From Streptomyces sp. NBC_00273 (lineage in GTDB: Bacteria; Actinomycetota; Actinomycetes; Streptomycetales; Streptomycetaceae), in contig NZ_CP108067.1 of the NCBI RefSeq assembly GCF_036178145.1, positions 5,828,001 through 5,892,000 of the forward strand: a stretch of DNA of 64,000 bases. Direction: 5' to 3'. Below are positions 43,809-52,793 of this stretch, piece by piece. The translations under genes were made by a program, and so were the position numbers. Numbering within the stretch: position 1 is the stretch's first letter; every line of letters begins with the position of its first letter. The notes under the pieces are model-generated. The model saw nothing but the letters and a program-made list of their open reading frames with translations, ran no database searches and had not been told where the DNA came from.

Positions 43809-44357
43809 GTGGACCTCACCTACCGGCGTTACGCCGATGCAGACGCCGATGACCTGGTCGCCTTCCTCACCGGGGACACCTGGCCGTTCCACGGCTCGCC
43901 GGTGGTCGACGCGGAGCGGGCCCGGCAATGGGCCGCGGAGGGCCGCTTCGACAACGCGGAGACCGAGTCGTTCTGGATCGACGGCGACGGCGAGCCCCTG
44001 GGCCTGGTCCGCCTGATGGACCTCGGCGACAGCACGCCCGTCTTCGACCTGCGGATCCGCTCCCGGTACCGGGGGCGGGGGATCGGCGGCCACGCGCTGA
44101 CCTGGCTGACGGAGCACCTGTTCACCGCGCTCCCGCGGATCCGGCGGATCGAGGGCACCACGCGCCGGGACAACGCGGCGATGCGCCGCACCTTCCGGCG
44201 GTGCGGGTACGTCCAGGAGGCGCACTACCGGGAGGGCTGGCCCTCGGCCGACGGCACGGTCCACGACGCGGTCGGGTACGCGATCCTGCGCCGGGACTGG
44301 GCCGCCGGGACCACCACGGCCCCCGCCTGGGACGACGAGCGCACGACGGAGGGCTGA
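43809..44357 (+). CDS. GNAT family N-acetyltransferase
   Basis: A 182-residue acetyltransferase of the RimJ/RimL-like branch. Features: LTYRRYADADADDLVAFL, the CoA loop RSRYRGRGIGGHALTWLTEH, and TRRDNAAMRRTFRRCGYVQE. GTG start at 43809. Divergent from the PBP gene over about 140 bases. No substrate hint in the context. Confidence 0.9.
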   Translation: MDLTYRRYADADADDLVAFLTGDTWPFHGSPVVDAERARQWAAEGRFDNAETESFWIDGDGEPLGLVRLMDLGDSTPVFDLRIRSRYRGRGIGGHALTWLTEHLFTALPRIRRIEGTTRRDNAAMRRTFRRCGYVQEAHYREGWPSADGTVHDAVGYAILRRDWAAGTTTAPAWDDERTTEG

Positions 44358-44534
44358 CCCCGGCGCGGCCCGAACGTGCGTGCACCGGTGCCGTGTTCTA
44401 GCGTCGGAAGGGCGAGGGTGATCGATGTGCCGAGCCGGTCGCCCACCGGAGTGCCCGCTCCCCGCCGCCGCCCCCGCCCGCGGTCCGGCGCGTCGGCGGA
44501 CCGTGCGCCCCACCGAGAGAGCAGGTGCATCCGC

Positions 44535-44798
44535 ATGCGTCCGTCGGCTCGTATCCCCAGCATCCTGGCAGGCCTGGCCCTCGCCCTCGGCGGCACCATC
44601 ATCGCCGCCCCGTCCGCCCACGCGGACGTCAAGGCGTGCGAGCAGTACGTCGCCCAGCACGCCCCGAAGGCCACGGACGGCGCCGCGGAGGCCTGCTACC
44701 AGGGGTCGATCGGCAACCAGACCAGCTGCGACGCCAGCCTCGTCGCGGTCGGCGCGAGCAAGGACGCCGCCTCGGCGGCCTGCGAGGCGTCCCGGTGA
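44535..44798 (+). CDS. Small secreted protein with four cysteines
   Basis: An 87-residue precursor: MRPSARIPSILAGLALALGG is a clear signal peptide, with likely cleavage after AHA (about residue 31). The mature part of about 55 residues has four cysteines (KACEQY, EACYQG, TSCDAS, AACEAS) that could form two disulfides. It resembles small exported proteins of streptomycetes, with no known activity. It is convergent with the protein mannosyltransferase gene, separated by a bidirectional hairpin. Confidence 0.72.
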   Translation: MRPSARIPSILAGLALALGGTIIAAPSAHADVKACEQYVAQHAPKATDGAAEACYQGSIGNQTSCDASLVAVGASKDAASAACEASR

Positions 44799-44805
44799 CG
44801 CCGAC

Positions 44806-44844
44806 GACGAAGGCCCCGACGCCGTCCGGCACCGGGGCCCGTCG
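44806..44844. terminator. Bidirectional hairpin between convergent genes
   Basis: GGCCCCG (44812-44818) pairs with CGGGGCC (44833-44839), extended by flanking CGAC/GTCG pairing, between the secreted-protein gene and the mannosyltransferase gene. Confidence 0.65.
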
Positions 44845-44853
44845 TTTCGCCTG

Positions 44854-46620
44854 CTAGACCCAGGTGTCCAGCCACATGCGGCCGCGCCAGGAGTCCATCG
44901 GCAGGGTCTGGCCCGTGTAGATGGGCCAGAAGTAGATGAAGTTCCACGCGATCAGCAGGACCAGCACGCCCGCGCCGATCGCGCCCAGCGCACGTCGGCG
45001 TTCGCTCGACCCGGCCGGGCCCAGGAGGGCGCCGATCATCATCGCCACCGCCAGGCACAGGTACGGGACGAAGACCACCGCGTAGAAGTAGAAGATCGTC
45101 CGCTCCTGGTAGTTGAACCAGGGCAGCAGACCGGCCCCGAGCGCGCACGCGATCGCGCCCGCCCGCCAGTCGCGGCGGAAGAACCACCGCCACAGCACGT
45201 ACAGCAGGGCGAAGCAGCCCGCCCACCACAGCAGCGGGGTGCCCAGGGCCAGGACCTCGCGGGCGCACTTGCCCGCCGCGGTCGCCGGGCAGCCGTCGGT
45301 GCCGGGTTCGGGGGACTCGTAGAAGTAGGAGACGGGCCGGCCCAGGACCAGCCAGCTCCACGGGTTGGACTCGTAGGTGTGCCCCGAGGTCAGGCCGACG
45401 TGGAACTTGTAGACCTCGGTCTCGTAGTGCCACAGGCTGCGCAGCCACTCCGGCAGGAACCCCAGCGAACTGCCCTGGTCGTACTTGGCCGCCCAGTCGC
45501 GCAGATAGCCGCCCTTGCCGTTGTCCGGGCTGAGGATCCAGCCCGACCACGAGGCCAGGTACGTGACGATCGCGACCGGGACGGTCGAGACGAAGGCGGG
45601 CAGCGCGTCCCGGCGCAGCATCGAGGCGTACGGGGCGCCCGCGCCCGCGGTGCGGCGCGCGGCGGCGTCCCACAGCACGGTGAGGACACCGAAGAAGGCG
45701 AGGATGACGAAGCCGTTCCACTTCGTGCCCGCAGCCAGACCCAGGCAGACGCCGGCCAGGATCCGGTACGGCCGCCAGCCCAGCCGCAGCGTCTCGGCGA
45801 TCTTCGTGTCCGGCCGGGTCCGGCCCTCCTCGTCCACCGGCAGCGCGTCCGCGAGCCGGGCTCTGGCCCGGTCGCGGTCGATGAGCAGGGCCCCGAAGGC
45901 GGCGAGCACGAAGAACATCAGCACCAGGTCCAGCAGCGCGGTGCGGCTCATCACCAGGTGCAGGCCGTCCACCGCGAGCAGCGCGCCCGCCAGGCAGCCC
46001 AGGAAGGTCGAGCGGAAGAGGCGGCGCCCGATCCGGCACAGCATCAGCACCGACAGGGTGCCGAGCACGGCGGTCATGAACCGCCAGCCGAAGGGCGTGA
46101 AGCCGAACATCCACTCGCCGGCCCCGATCACCCATTTGCCGACGGGCGGGTGCACGACGTAGCCCGGGTCGGTCGGCAGCGCGACCCCGTCCGGGTTGGC
46201 GAGGATCGACGCGTCGATGTCCTTGGGCCAGCTCGCCTCGTAGCCCTGCCGGATCGTGGCCCAGGCGTCCTTGGCGTAGTACGTCTCGTCGAATATCACC
46301 GCCTTCGGGCTGCCCAGGTGCACGAACCGCAGCACCCCCGCGACCAGCGCCACCAGCAGCGGCCCCACCCACGAGACGATCAGCCGCCAGGTCCCCCACA
46401 CCTGGGGCGGCAGCCCGAAGGTCATCCACAGCTGCTTGGACGGCCTGGCGTACGGGGGCACCAGGCGGGTGCGGACGTCCGAGCGCGCGGAAGCGGCGGG
46501 CGGCACGTAGCCGAAGCCGCCCAGCCGGCGCAGCCAGGTGGGTGGCTCGTCCTCGCGTCCCACCGGTGAGGTGGGCGGGGCCCCCGCGGGGCTGGGCGGT
46601 GGCGTCGCGGTACTGGTCAC
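44854..46620 (-). CDS. pmt: Dolichyl-phosphate-mannose-type protein O-mannosyltransferase
   Basis: A 588-residue GT39 membrane glycosyltransferase that transfers mannose from polyprenyl-phosphate-mannose to Ser/Thr of exported proteins. The acidic catalytic pair is in the first external loop, VIFDETYYAKDAW, followed by HPPVGKW (a second conserved PMT motif) and about ten helices; the C-terminal helix region has YFYAVVFVPYLCLA. The N-terminus is a Pro-rich cytosolic extension. GTG 46620 is the best start; the frame runs on to 47022 but overlaps rsmI on the other strand. Divergent from rsmI. Confidence 0.93.
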   Translation of the reverse strand: MTSTATPPPSPAGAPPTSPVGREDEPPTWLRRLGGFGYVPPAASARSDVRTRLVPPYARPSKQLWMTFGLPPQVWGTWRLIVSWVGPLLVALVAGVLRFVHLGSPKAVIFDETYYAKDAWATIRQGYEASWPKDIDASILANPDGVALPTDPGYVVHPPVGKWVIGAGEWMFGFTPFGWRFMTAVLGTLSVLMLCRIGRRLFRSTFLGCLAGALLAVDGLHLVMSRTALLDLVLMFFVLAAFGALLIDRDRARARLADALPVDEEGRTRPDTKIAETLRLGWRPYRILAGVCLGLAAGTKWNGFVILAFFGVLTVLWDAAARRTAGAGAPYASMLRRDALPAFVSTVPVAIVTYLASWSGWILSPDNGKGGYLRDWAAKYDQGSSLGFLPEWLRSLWHYETEVYKFHVGLTSGHTYESNPWSWLVLGRPVSYFYESPEPGTDGCPATAAGKCAREVLALGTPLLWWAGCFALLYVLWRWFFRRDWRAGAIACALGAGLLPWFNYQERTIFYFYAVVFVPYLCLAVAMMIGALLGPAGSSERRRALGAIGAGVLVLLIAWNFIYFWPIYTGQTLPMDSWRGRMWLDTWV

Positions 46621-46699
46621 CGGCACATCGTAGGGAAGAGATCTGTGTGCGCCACCAGTGGCGGGGGGCGTCGGCGCACGGGACTGAGAGGATGGGCGG

Positions 46700-47638
46700 G
46701 TGACGACTGACCAGCCCCGCGGTACCCAGCCCACCTCGACCGCCGCCCCGACCGAAGGCCCGGCGGGCACGCTCGTGCTCGCCGGCACCCCCATCGGCGA
46801 TCTTGCTGACGCCCCGCCGCGTCTGGCGGCCGAGCTGGAGCGGGCCGACGTGATCGCCGCCGAGGACACCCGGCGGCTGCGCCGGCTGACGCAGGGGCTC
46901 GGCGTGCACACCACCGGGCGCGTCCTGTCGTACTTCGAGGGCAACGAGTCGGCGCGCACCCCGGAGCTGGTCGAGGCGCTGGCCGGTGGGGCGCGCGTGC
47001 TGCTGGTGACGGACGCGGGCATGCCGTCGGTCTCCGACCCCGGCTACCGGCTGGTGGCCGCCGCCGTCGAGAAGGACATCAAGGTCACCGCCGTCCCCGG
47101 GCCGTCCGCGGTGCTCACCGCGCTCGCCATGTCCGGGCTGCCGGTGGACCGGTTCTGCTTCGAGGGGTTCCTGCCGCGCAAGGCGGGGGAGCGCCTGGGC
47201 CGGCTGCGAGAGGTCGAGGGCGAGCGGCGCACGCTCGTCTACTTCGAGGCCCCGCACCGGCTCGACGACACCCTGGCCGCGATGGCCGAGGTCTTCGGGG
47301 CCGACCGGCGGGCCGCGGTCTGCCGCGAGCTGACGAAGACCTACGAGGAGGTCAAGCGCGGCGGGCTCGGCGAACTCGCGGCCTGGGCCGCCGAGGGGGT
47401 GCGCGGGGAGATCACCGTCGTGGTCGAGGGCGCCCCGGCCGCCGCGCCCGCAGACCTGGACGACGAGGAGCTGGTGCGCCGGGTGCGGGTGCGCGAGGAG
47501 GCCGGTGAGCGGCGCAAGGAGGCCATCGCGGCGGTCGCGGCCGAGGCCGGCGTACCCAAGCGCGAGGTGTTCGACGCTGTGGTCGCGGCAAAGAACGCGG
47601 CACAAAAGGTGCCGCCGATCGGTAAAGAGCTAGCCTGA
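46700..47638 (+). CDS. rsmI: 16S rRNA (cytidine(1402)-2'-O)-methyltransferase
   Basis: SAM-dependent tetrapyrrole-methylase-fold enzyme that 2'-O-methylates C1402 in the ribosomal P site. A 312-residue product with LVLAGTPIGDLADAPPRL, AAEDTRRLRRL, LVTDAGMPSVSDPGYRL, TAVPGPSAVLTALAMSGLP and a C-terminal helical domain (RRKEAIAAVAAEAGVPKREVF). GTG start at 46700 following GGATGGGCGG. Together with rsmA further on, this stretch holds two 16S modification genes. Confidence 0.96.
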   Translation: MTTDQPRGTQPTSTAAPTEGPAGTLVLAGTPIGDLADAPPRLAAELERADVIAAEDTRRLRRLTQGLGVHTTGRVLSYFEGNESARTPELVEALAGGARVLLVTDAGMPSVSDPGYRLVAAAVEKDIKVTAVPGPSAVLTALAMSGLPVDRFCFEGFLPRKAGERLGRLREVEGERRTLVYFEAPHRLDDTLAAMAEVFGADRRAAVCRELTKTYEEVKRGGLGELAAWAAEGVRGEITVVVEGAPAAAPADLDDEELVRRVRVREEAGERRKEAIAAVAAEAGVPKREVFDAVVAAKNAAQKVPPIGKELA

Positions 47639-47665
47639 AAAGCAAAGCTCAGACCGTGCACGGGC

Positions 47666-47692
47666 GTCTTTGGGCATGAGTCGCCCAAAGAC
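47666..47692 (+). terminator. Hairpin after rsmI
   Basis: GTCTTTGGGC-ATGAGTC-GCCCAAAGAC, ten-bp perfect stem, 27 bases after the rsmI stop. No T-run. Confidence 0.6.
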
Positions 47693-47777
47693 CGTCCAAC
47701 AGTAGACAGGGCCTGATGCGCTCCCGCCCTTAGAGGCGTCCACTGGCAATGGCACCAGTGGAACAAGAGGAGCTGGC

Positions 47778-48290
47778 ATGAGTGAGATCGCAGACACCCC
47801 GATACCCGTCCCCGCCGCAGTCCCCGGCGCTGTGACCGCTTCCGACGTGCACACCGTGCACGAGGCCTACTCCTTCGCTTGCATGAGGTGCGGGTACGGC
47901 TGGGAGCAGGCGTACGCGATCGAGCACCACGTCGACGGCAAGGGCGAGCCGTTCATCATGTACAAGGTCAACGGCGAGCGGGTGCCCTCCCCCCTGTCCA
48001 ACCCGACCTGCCTCAACTGCGGCGGACACGTCGTACGGATCATGCGGGCCGGGCAGGTCTCCTCGGTGCTGGGCATGATCGACCACATCTACCACCACCA
48101 GATCGCCCCCGGGATCGCCGGACCGGTGCCGGCCGGTGCGAACGTCCCCCGGAGGCCGAAGCCGCCGAAGCAGCGCAGGCCCGCCCGGTCCGCCCGGTCG
48201 CACGCCGCCCCGGGGCCGGTGGACGCCGGCCCGGCCGGGGAGCGCCGGGGCCTGCTCTCCCGACTGAAGGGGCTCTTCCGCCGGTCATAA
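47778..48290 (+). CDS. Conserved zinc-ribbon protein, unknown function
   Basis: A 170-residue protein with two CxxC knuckles, ACMRCGYGW (about residue 35) and PTCLNCGGHV (about 77), making one zinc ribbon around a beta segment containing IEHHVDGKGEPF. The C-terminal third is a basic, Pro/Ala-rich tail ending LKGLFRRS, likely disordered and suited to nucleic acid or membrane contact. ATG 47778 after AAGAGGAG. It lies ten bases before tatD and probably shares its transcript. Confidence 0.75.
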   Translation: MSEIADTPIPVPAAVPGAVTASDVHTVHEAYSFACMRCGYGWEQAYAIEHHVDGKGEPFIMYKVNGERVPSPLSNPTCLNCGGHVVRIMRAGQVSSVLGMIDHIYHHQIAPGIAGPVPAGANVPRRPKPPKQRRPARSARSHAAPGPVDAGPAGERRGLLSRLKGLFRRS

Positions 48291-48300
48291 GATCGGCCGT

Positions 48301-49191
48301 ATGAGCACACGCGTGGAGAAGACGCAGCCCAAGGACGCACCGCCGCCGCTGCCCGAACCCCTCCGGGTGGCGGTGGCGGACTCGCACACCCACCTCGACA
48401 TGCAGTCGGGGACCGTCGAGGAGGGCCTCGCGAAGGCCGCCTCGGTGGGCGTGACCACCGTCGTCCAGGTGGGCTGCGACGTGAAGGGCTCGCGGTGGGC
48501 CGCCGAGACCGCGGCCGCCTACGAGAACGTGCACGCGGCCGTCGCCCTTCACCCGAACGAAGCGCCGCGGATCGTGCTCGGGGACCCCGACGGCTGGTCG
48601 CGCCAGGGAGCGCGGGCCGGCGGCGGTGAGGCGGCGCTGGACGAGGCGCTCGCCGAGATCGAGGCGCTGGCGGCCCTCGACCACGTCAAGGCGGTCGGCG
48701 AGACCGGCCTGGACTACTTCCGCACCGGACCCGAGGGCATGGCCGCGCAGGAGCGCTCCTTCCGCGCGCACATCGAGATCGCCAAGCGGCAGGGCAAGGC
48801 GCTCGTCATCCACGACCGGGACGCCCACGCGGACGTGCTGCGCATCCTGCGCGAGGAGGGCGCCCCCGAGCGCACCGTCTTCCACTGCTACTCCGGGGAC
48901 GCCGACATGGCCCGTGAGTGTGCCGCCGCCGGGTACTACATGTCCTTCGCCGGGACCGTCACCTTCAAGAACGCCGCGCCGCTGCGCGAGGCCCTGGCCG
49001 TGGCCCCGCTGGAGCTGGTGCTCGTCGAGACGGACGCGCCCTACCTCACCCCTGCGCCGTACCGCGGACGGCCCAACGCGCCGTACCTCATTCCGCTGAC
49101 GGTCCGGGCGATGGCCGCGGTCCGCGGCATCGACGAGGATGCGATGGCCACGGCGCTGGCGGCCAACACGGCCCGCGCCTTCGACTACTGA
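48301..49191 (+). CDS. tatD: TatD family metal-dependent hydrolase/DNase
   Basis: A 296-residue TIM-barrel hydrolase of the TatD/YcfH type (DNase or D-aminoacyl hydrolase activities are reported for the family). Metal ligands: DSHTHLD (HxH) at about 25-31, the Glu in VGETGLDYF, His in VIHDRDAHADVL, His in VFHCYSGD, and Asp in LVETDAPYL. An insert after LHPNEAPRI (about 80-105) is longer than in E. coli TatD, as often in actinobacteria. ATG 48301. It precedes rpf, as tatD often does in actinobacteria. Confidence 0.93.
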   Translation: MSTRVEKTQPKDAPPPLPEPLRVAVADSHTHLDMQSGTVEEGLAKAASVGVTTVVQVGCDVKGSRWAAETAAAYENVHAAVALHPNEAPRIVLGDPDGWSRQGARAGGGEAALDEALAEIEALAALDHVKAVGETGLDYFRTGPEGMAAQERSFRAHIEIAKRQGKALVIHDRDAHADVLRILREEGAPERTVFHCYSGDADMARECAAAGYYMSFAGTVTFKNAAPLREALAVAPLELVLVETDAPYLTPAPYRGRPNAPYLIPLTVRAMAAVRGIDEDAMATALAANTARAFDY

Positions 49192-49317
49192 CCGCCACTG
49201 ACTCCCCGCCCGCTCCGAGACGCTGAGTAATCGTTTCGCTTTGGAGTGTGACGGCTCCTCCGCTAGGGTGCCGTGCCCCGCACCGGAGGGTGCCGGATCA
49301 CCAGTGGAGCGAGCGTC

Positions 49318-50787
49318 GTGAGCGATACGCAGGGCAGTCACCGCCGTGGCGGTCCCGTCCCCGAGGCGTACGAGGCCCAGCCCTTGGCCCAGTCCTTGGC
49401 CCAGCCCCCGGTCCGGCCGGCCGGTGCGGGAGGTCCCGGGCCCGCCGCGTGGGACCCGGAGGCCCCGTTCCCGGGCCCGGTCAACCCGGTCCCGGGACCG
49501 CGCGGCGGACGCCGCCGCCGGCCCGCCATGTCGCCGGCCGAGCTGTCGGAGGCCGACACCCTGGCCGCGGCGCCGCTGGCGCCCGGACCGGGCCGCCGCC
49601 GGGCCGCGGCCACCGTGACCGTGGCCCCCGCCCCCGCCCCCGCGGTGCCGGGGCGCCGCCGCGCCCGGGGCCGCGGCACACCCGTCGAGATCCTCGGCGG
49701 GAACTGGCGGCGGATCGTGCCGCAGGCCCTCGTCGTCGCCTTCCTCGCGGGCGGCACCACGGCGTTCGTCGCCGCCGACAAGGCCGTACGGCTCACCGTG
49801 GACGGCGTCCCGCGCACCCTCCACACCTTCGCCGACGACATCGGCGAACTGCTCGCCGCCGAAGGCCTCGGCGTCGGCCCCCACGACCTCGTCGCCCCCG
49901 CCCCCGGCGAACCCCTCGACGACGGCGAGGAGGTCGTCGTCCGCTACGGCCGCCCCCTGCACCTGACCCTCGACGGGCAGCAGCGCCAGGTGTGGACCAC
50001 CGCCCGCACCGTCGGGGGCGCCCTGCACCAGTTCGGCATCCGCGCGGAGGGCGCCTACCTCTCCGCCCCCCGCACCGCCCCCGTCCCGCGCGCCGGGCTG
50101 GCCCTCAGCGTCCGCACCGAACGCAGCGTCACCTTCATGGCCGACGGCCGCGAACGCACCATCCGTACCAACGCCGCCACCGTCCGGGAGGCCCTCGACC
50201 AGGCCGGCATCACCCTCCAGGACCAGGACACCACCTCCGTACCGCCCACCGACTTCCCGCGCGACGGCCAGACCGTCACCGTGCTGCGCATCTCCGGCAC
50301 CCGCGAGGTCCGCGAGGAGCGGATCCCGTACGAGACCGAGCAGGTCAAGGACCCCGAGCTGTTCGCCGGCACCGAGGTCGTCGAGCGCGTCGGCCGCCCC
50401 GGGGCGCGCCGGGTCACGTACAGCCTGCGCACCGTCAACGGGGTCCGGCAGACGCCGCGGCCCATCGCCGACGAGGTCGTCCGCGAACCCGTCACCCAGC
50501 TCGTGAAGGTCGGCACCAAGGAGCTGCCGAGCTCCGTCGCCGGCGCCGACGGCCTCAACTGGGCGGCCCTCGCCCAGTGCGAGTCCGGCGGCCGCCCCTC
50601 CGCCACCGACGCCTCGGGAACCTACGGCGGGCTGTACCAGTTCGACGTCCGCACCTGGCAGGCCCTCGGCGGCAGCGGCCGCCCGCAGGACGCCTCGGGC
50701 GCGGAACAGACGTACCGGGCGAAGAAGCTCTACGTGCAGCGGGGGGCGAGTCCGTGGCCGCACTGCGGCCGTACGCTTTACCGGTGA
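49318..50787 (+). CDS. Resuscitation-promoting factor, RpfB-type
   Basis: A secreted or anchored muralytic enzyme that helps dormant cells and spores resume growth. 489 residues: long Pro/Ala-rich N-terminus, one membrane helix (about 145-165; [17 protein letters not shown]), three DUF348 repeats (e.g. [17 protein letters not shown]), a G5 domain ([17 protein letters not shown]), and a C-terminal Rpf lysozyme-like domain with the catalytic Glu in [11 protein letters not shown] and [18 protein letters not shown] 49318 is preferred; GTG 49273 is possible. The stop overlaps the rsmA start. No ydaO-type leader is visible. Confidence 0.93.
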   Translation: MSDTQGSHRRGGPVPEAYEAQPLAQSLAQPPVRPAGAGGPGPAAWDPEAPFPGPVNPVPGPRGGRRRRPAMSPAELSEADTLAAAPLAPGPGRRRAAATVTVAPAPAPAVPGRRRARGRGTPVEILGGNWRRIVPQALVVAFLAGGTTAFVAADKAVRLTVDGVPRTLHTFADDIGELLAAEGLGVGPHDLVAPAPGEPLDDGEEVVVRYGRPLHLTLDGQQRQVWTTARTVGGALHQFGIRAEGAYLSAPRTAPVPRAGLALSVRTERSVTFMADGRERTIRTNAATVREALDQAGITLQDQDTTSVPPTDFPRDGQTVTVLRISGTREVREERIPYETEQVKDPELFAGTEVVERVGRPGARRVTYSLRTVNGVRQTPRPIADEVVREPVTQLVKVGTKELPSSVAGADGLNWAALAQCESGGRPSATDASGTYGGLYQFDVRTWQALGGSGRPQDASGAEQTYRAKKLYVQRGASPWPHCGRTLYR

Positions 50788-51704
50788 GCACCGCAGAGCA
50801 GCAGCCCGAGAACACCGAGAACACCTCCCCCGCCGCGCCCGACGCCCTCCTCGGCCCGGCCGACATCAGGGAGCTGGCCGCCGCCCTCGGCGTACGCCCG
50901 ACGAAGCAGAAGGGGCAGAACTTCGTCATCGACGCCAACACGGTCCGCCGGATCGTGCGCACCGCCGAGGTCCGCCCGGACGACGTGGTCGTCGAGGTCG
51001 GCCCGGGGCTCGGCTCGCTGACGCTCGCGCTGCTGGAGGCCGCGGACCGGGTCGTCGCCGTCGAGATCGACGACATCCTGGCCGCGGCGCTGCCCGCCAC
51101 CATCGAGGCCCGGATGCCCGCGAAGAAGGACCGCTTCGCGCTGGTCCACTCCGACGCGATGCTGGTGACCGAACTGCCCGGCCCGGCGCCGACCGCGCTC
51201 GTCGCGAACCTGCCGTACAACGTGGCCGTGCCCGTCCTGCTCACCATGCTCGACCGCTTCCCGACCATCGAGCGCACGCTGGTGATGGTGCAGTCCGAGG
51301 TCGCCGACCGGCTGGCCGCGGAACCGGGCAACAAGGTCTACGGGGTGCCCTCCGTCAAGGCCAACTGGTACGCGCACGTCAAGCGGGCCGGCGCCATCGG
51401 CCGCAAGGTCTTCTGGCCCGCCCCGAACGTCGACTCCGGTCTCGTCTCGCTGGTGCGCCGCACCGAGCCGATCAAGACCACCGCCACCAAGGCCGAGGTC
51501 TTCGCGGTCGTCGACGCCGCCTTCGCCCAGCGCCGCAAGACGCTGCGCGCCGCGCTGGCCGGCTGGGCCGGCTCGGCGGCGGGCGCGGAGGCCGCGCTGG
51601 TCGCCGCCGGTGTCTCGCCGCAGGCCCGCGGGGAGTCCCTGACGGTCGAGGAGTTCGCGGCGATCGCCGAGCACAAGCCGGCGGCGGAGAGGCCCGCACT
51701 GTGA
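50784..51704 (+). CDS. rsmA: 16S rRNA dimethyladenosine transferase RsmA/KsgA
   Basis: SAM-dependent dimethylation of A1518/A1519 near the 3' end of 16S rRNA. 306 residues: [24 protein letters not shown] motif [33 protein letters not shown] (the NLPY catalytic motif), and [18 protein letters not shown] start overlaps the rpf stop (GTGA) and its stop overlaps ispE likewise. Loss of this enzyme gives kasugamycin resistance in other bacteria. Confidence 0.96.
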   Translation: MSTAEQQPENTENTSPAAPDALLGPADIRELAAALGVRPTKQKGQNFVIDANTVRRIVRTAEVRPDDVVVEVGPGLGSLTLALLEAADRVVAVEIDDILAAALPATIEARMPAKKDRFALVHSDAMLVTELPGPAPTALVANLPYNVAVPVLLTMLDRFPTIERTLVMVQSEVADRLAAEPGNKVYGVPSVKANWYAHVKRAGAIGRKVFWPAPNVDSGLVSLVRRTEPIKTTATKAEVFAVVDAAFAQRRKTLRAALAGWAGSAAGAEAALVAAGVSPQARGESLTVEEFAAIAEHKPAAERPAL

Positions 51705-52618
51705 GCGCGCGCCGGACGCCCGTGACCGTACGGGTCCCCGCGAAGGTCAACGTCCAGCTGGCGGTGGGCGCCGCCCGCCCCGACGGCTTCCACGACCTGG
51801 CCAACGTCTTCCTCGCCGTCTCCCTGTACGACGAGGTCACCGCCACCCCGGCCGACGCCCTGACCATCACCTGCACCGGCCCCGACGCCGACCAGGTGCC
51901 CCTGGACCGCACCAACCTCGCGGCGCGCGCCGCGGAGGTCCTCGCGGCCCGGGCCGGCATCGAACCCGCCGTCCACCTGCACATCGCGAAGAACATCCCG
52001 GTCGCGGGCGGCATGGCGGGCGGCAGCGCGGACGGCGCGGCGGCCCTGCTGGCCTGCGACGCGCTGTGGGGCCTGAACACCCCGCGCGCCGAGCTCCTCG
52101 ACATCTGCGCGGAGCTCGGCAGCGACGTCCCCTTCAGCCTCGTCGGCGGGGCCGCGCTCGGCACCGGCCGCGGTGAGTTGCTCACGCCGGTCGGGGCGGG
52201 GACGTTCCACTGGGTCTTCGCGGTGGCCGACGGCGGGCTGTCCACGCCGGCGGTCTTCCGCGAGTTCGACCGCCTGGCCGAGGTCGCGGGTGCGCGGATC
52301 CCCGAACCGGAGGCCTCCCCGGCGCTGCTGGCGGCCCTGGCCTCGGGCGATCCGGACGCGCTGGGCGCGGCGCTGGCCAATGACCTCCAGGCGGCCGCGC
52401 TCTCCCTGCGACCCCAGCTCGCGCGGACGCTGGCCGCGGGCGTGGACGGTGGTGCGCTCGCCGCGCTGGTCTCCGGCTCGGGGCCGACGACGGCGTTCCT
52501 CGTCGCGGACGAGGAAACCGCCGCCAAGGTCGCGGCCGCGCTCGAAGCGTCGGGCACCTGCCGGGCCACTCGCGTGGCGTCCAGCCCGGCCCCCGGAGCC
52601 ACGGTCCTGCCGTCCTGA
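51701..52618 (+). CDS. ispE: 4-diphosphocytidyl-2-C-methyl-D-erythritol kinase
   Basis: ATP-dependent GHMP kinase of the MEP isoprenoid pathway. 305 residues with [22 protein letters not shown], the ATP loop [18 protein letters not shown], the [19 protein letters not shown] block, and [15 protein letters not shown] start couples to rsmA. Downstream are a palindromic repeat and an IS element, so the transcript probably ends here. Confidence 0.96.
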   Translation: MSARRTPVTVRVPAKVNVQLAVGAARPDGFHDLANVFLAVSLYDEVTATPADALTITCTGPDADQVPLDRTNLAARAAEVLAARAGIEPAVHLHIAKNIPVAGGMAGGSADGAAALLACDALWGLNTPRAELLDICAELGSDVPFSLVGGAALGTGRGELLTPVGAGTFHWVFAVADGGLSTPAVFREFDRLAEVAGARIPEPEASPALLAALASGDPDALGAALANDLQAAALSLRPQLARTLAAGVDGGALAALVSGSGPTTAFLVADEETAAKVAAALEASGTCRATRVASSPAPGATVLPS

Positions 52619-52793
52619 TTCCGCGGGTCCGTTGCCGGGGGCCAGCCCCCGGACCCCCGCGCCTCAAACGCCGGCGAGGCTGAAATCCCAGCCCCGCCGG
52701 CGATTGAGGCGCGGGGTTCGGGGCGGAGCCCCGGTCTTTGAGCCCCACCGGCGTTTGAGGCGCGGGGTACGGGGCGGAGCCCCGGTAGCAGTA
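52619..52793. repeat. Dispersed palindromic repeat array after ispE
   Basis: Begins with a CCGGGGGC-CA-GCCCCCGG hairpin, then GCGCCTCAAACGCCGGCG units in both orientations (forward about 52660, reverse about 52702 and 52750), and two GGGGCGGAGCCCCGG palindromes. It shares units with the repeat at 28085-28199 and the first hairpin of 24151. Probably terminates ispE. An IS481-type element is inserted at its edge. Confidence 0.85.

Noticed and set aside
49192..49317. c-di-AMP (ydaO) riboswitch before rpf
   Set aside because: The gap is too short and shows none of the expected conserved helices; that riboswitch belongs to rpfA-type leaders.
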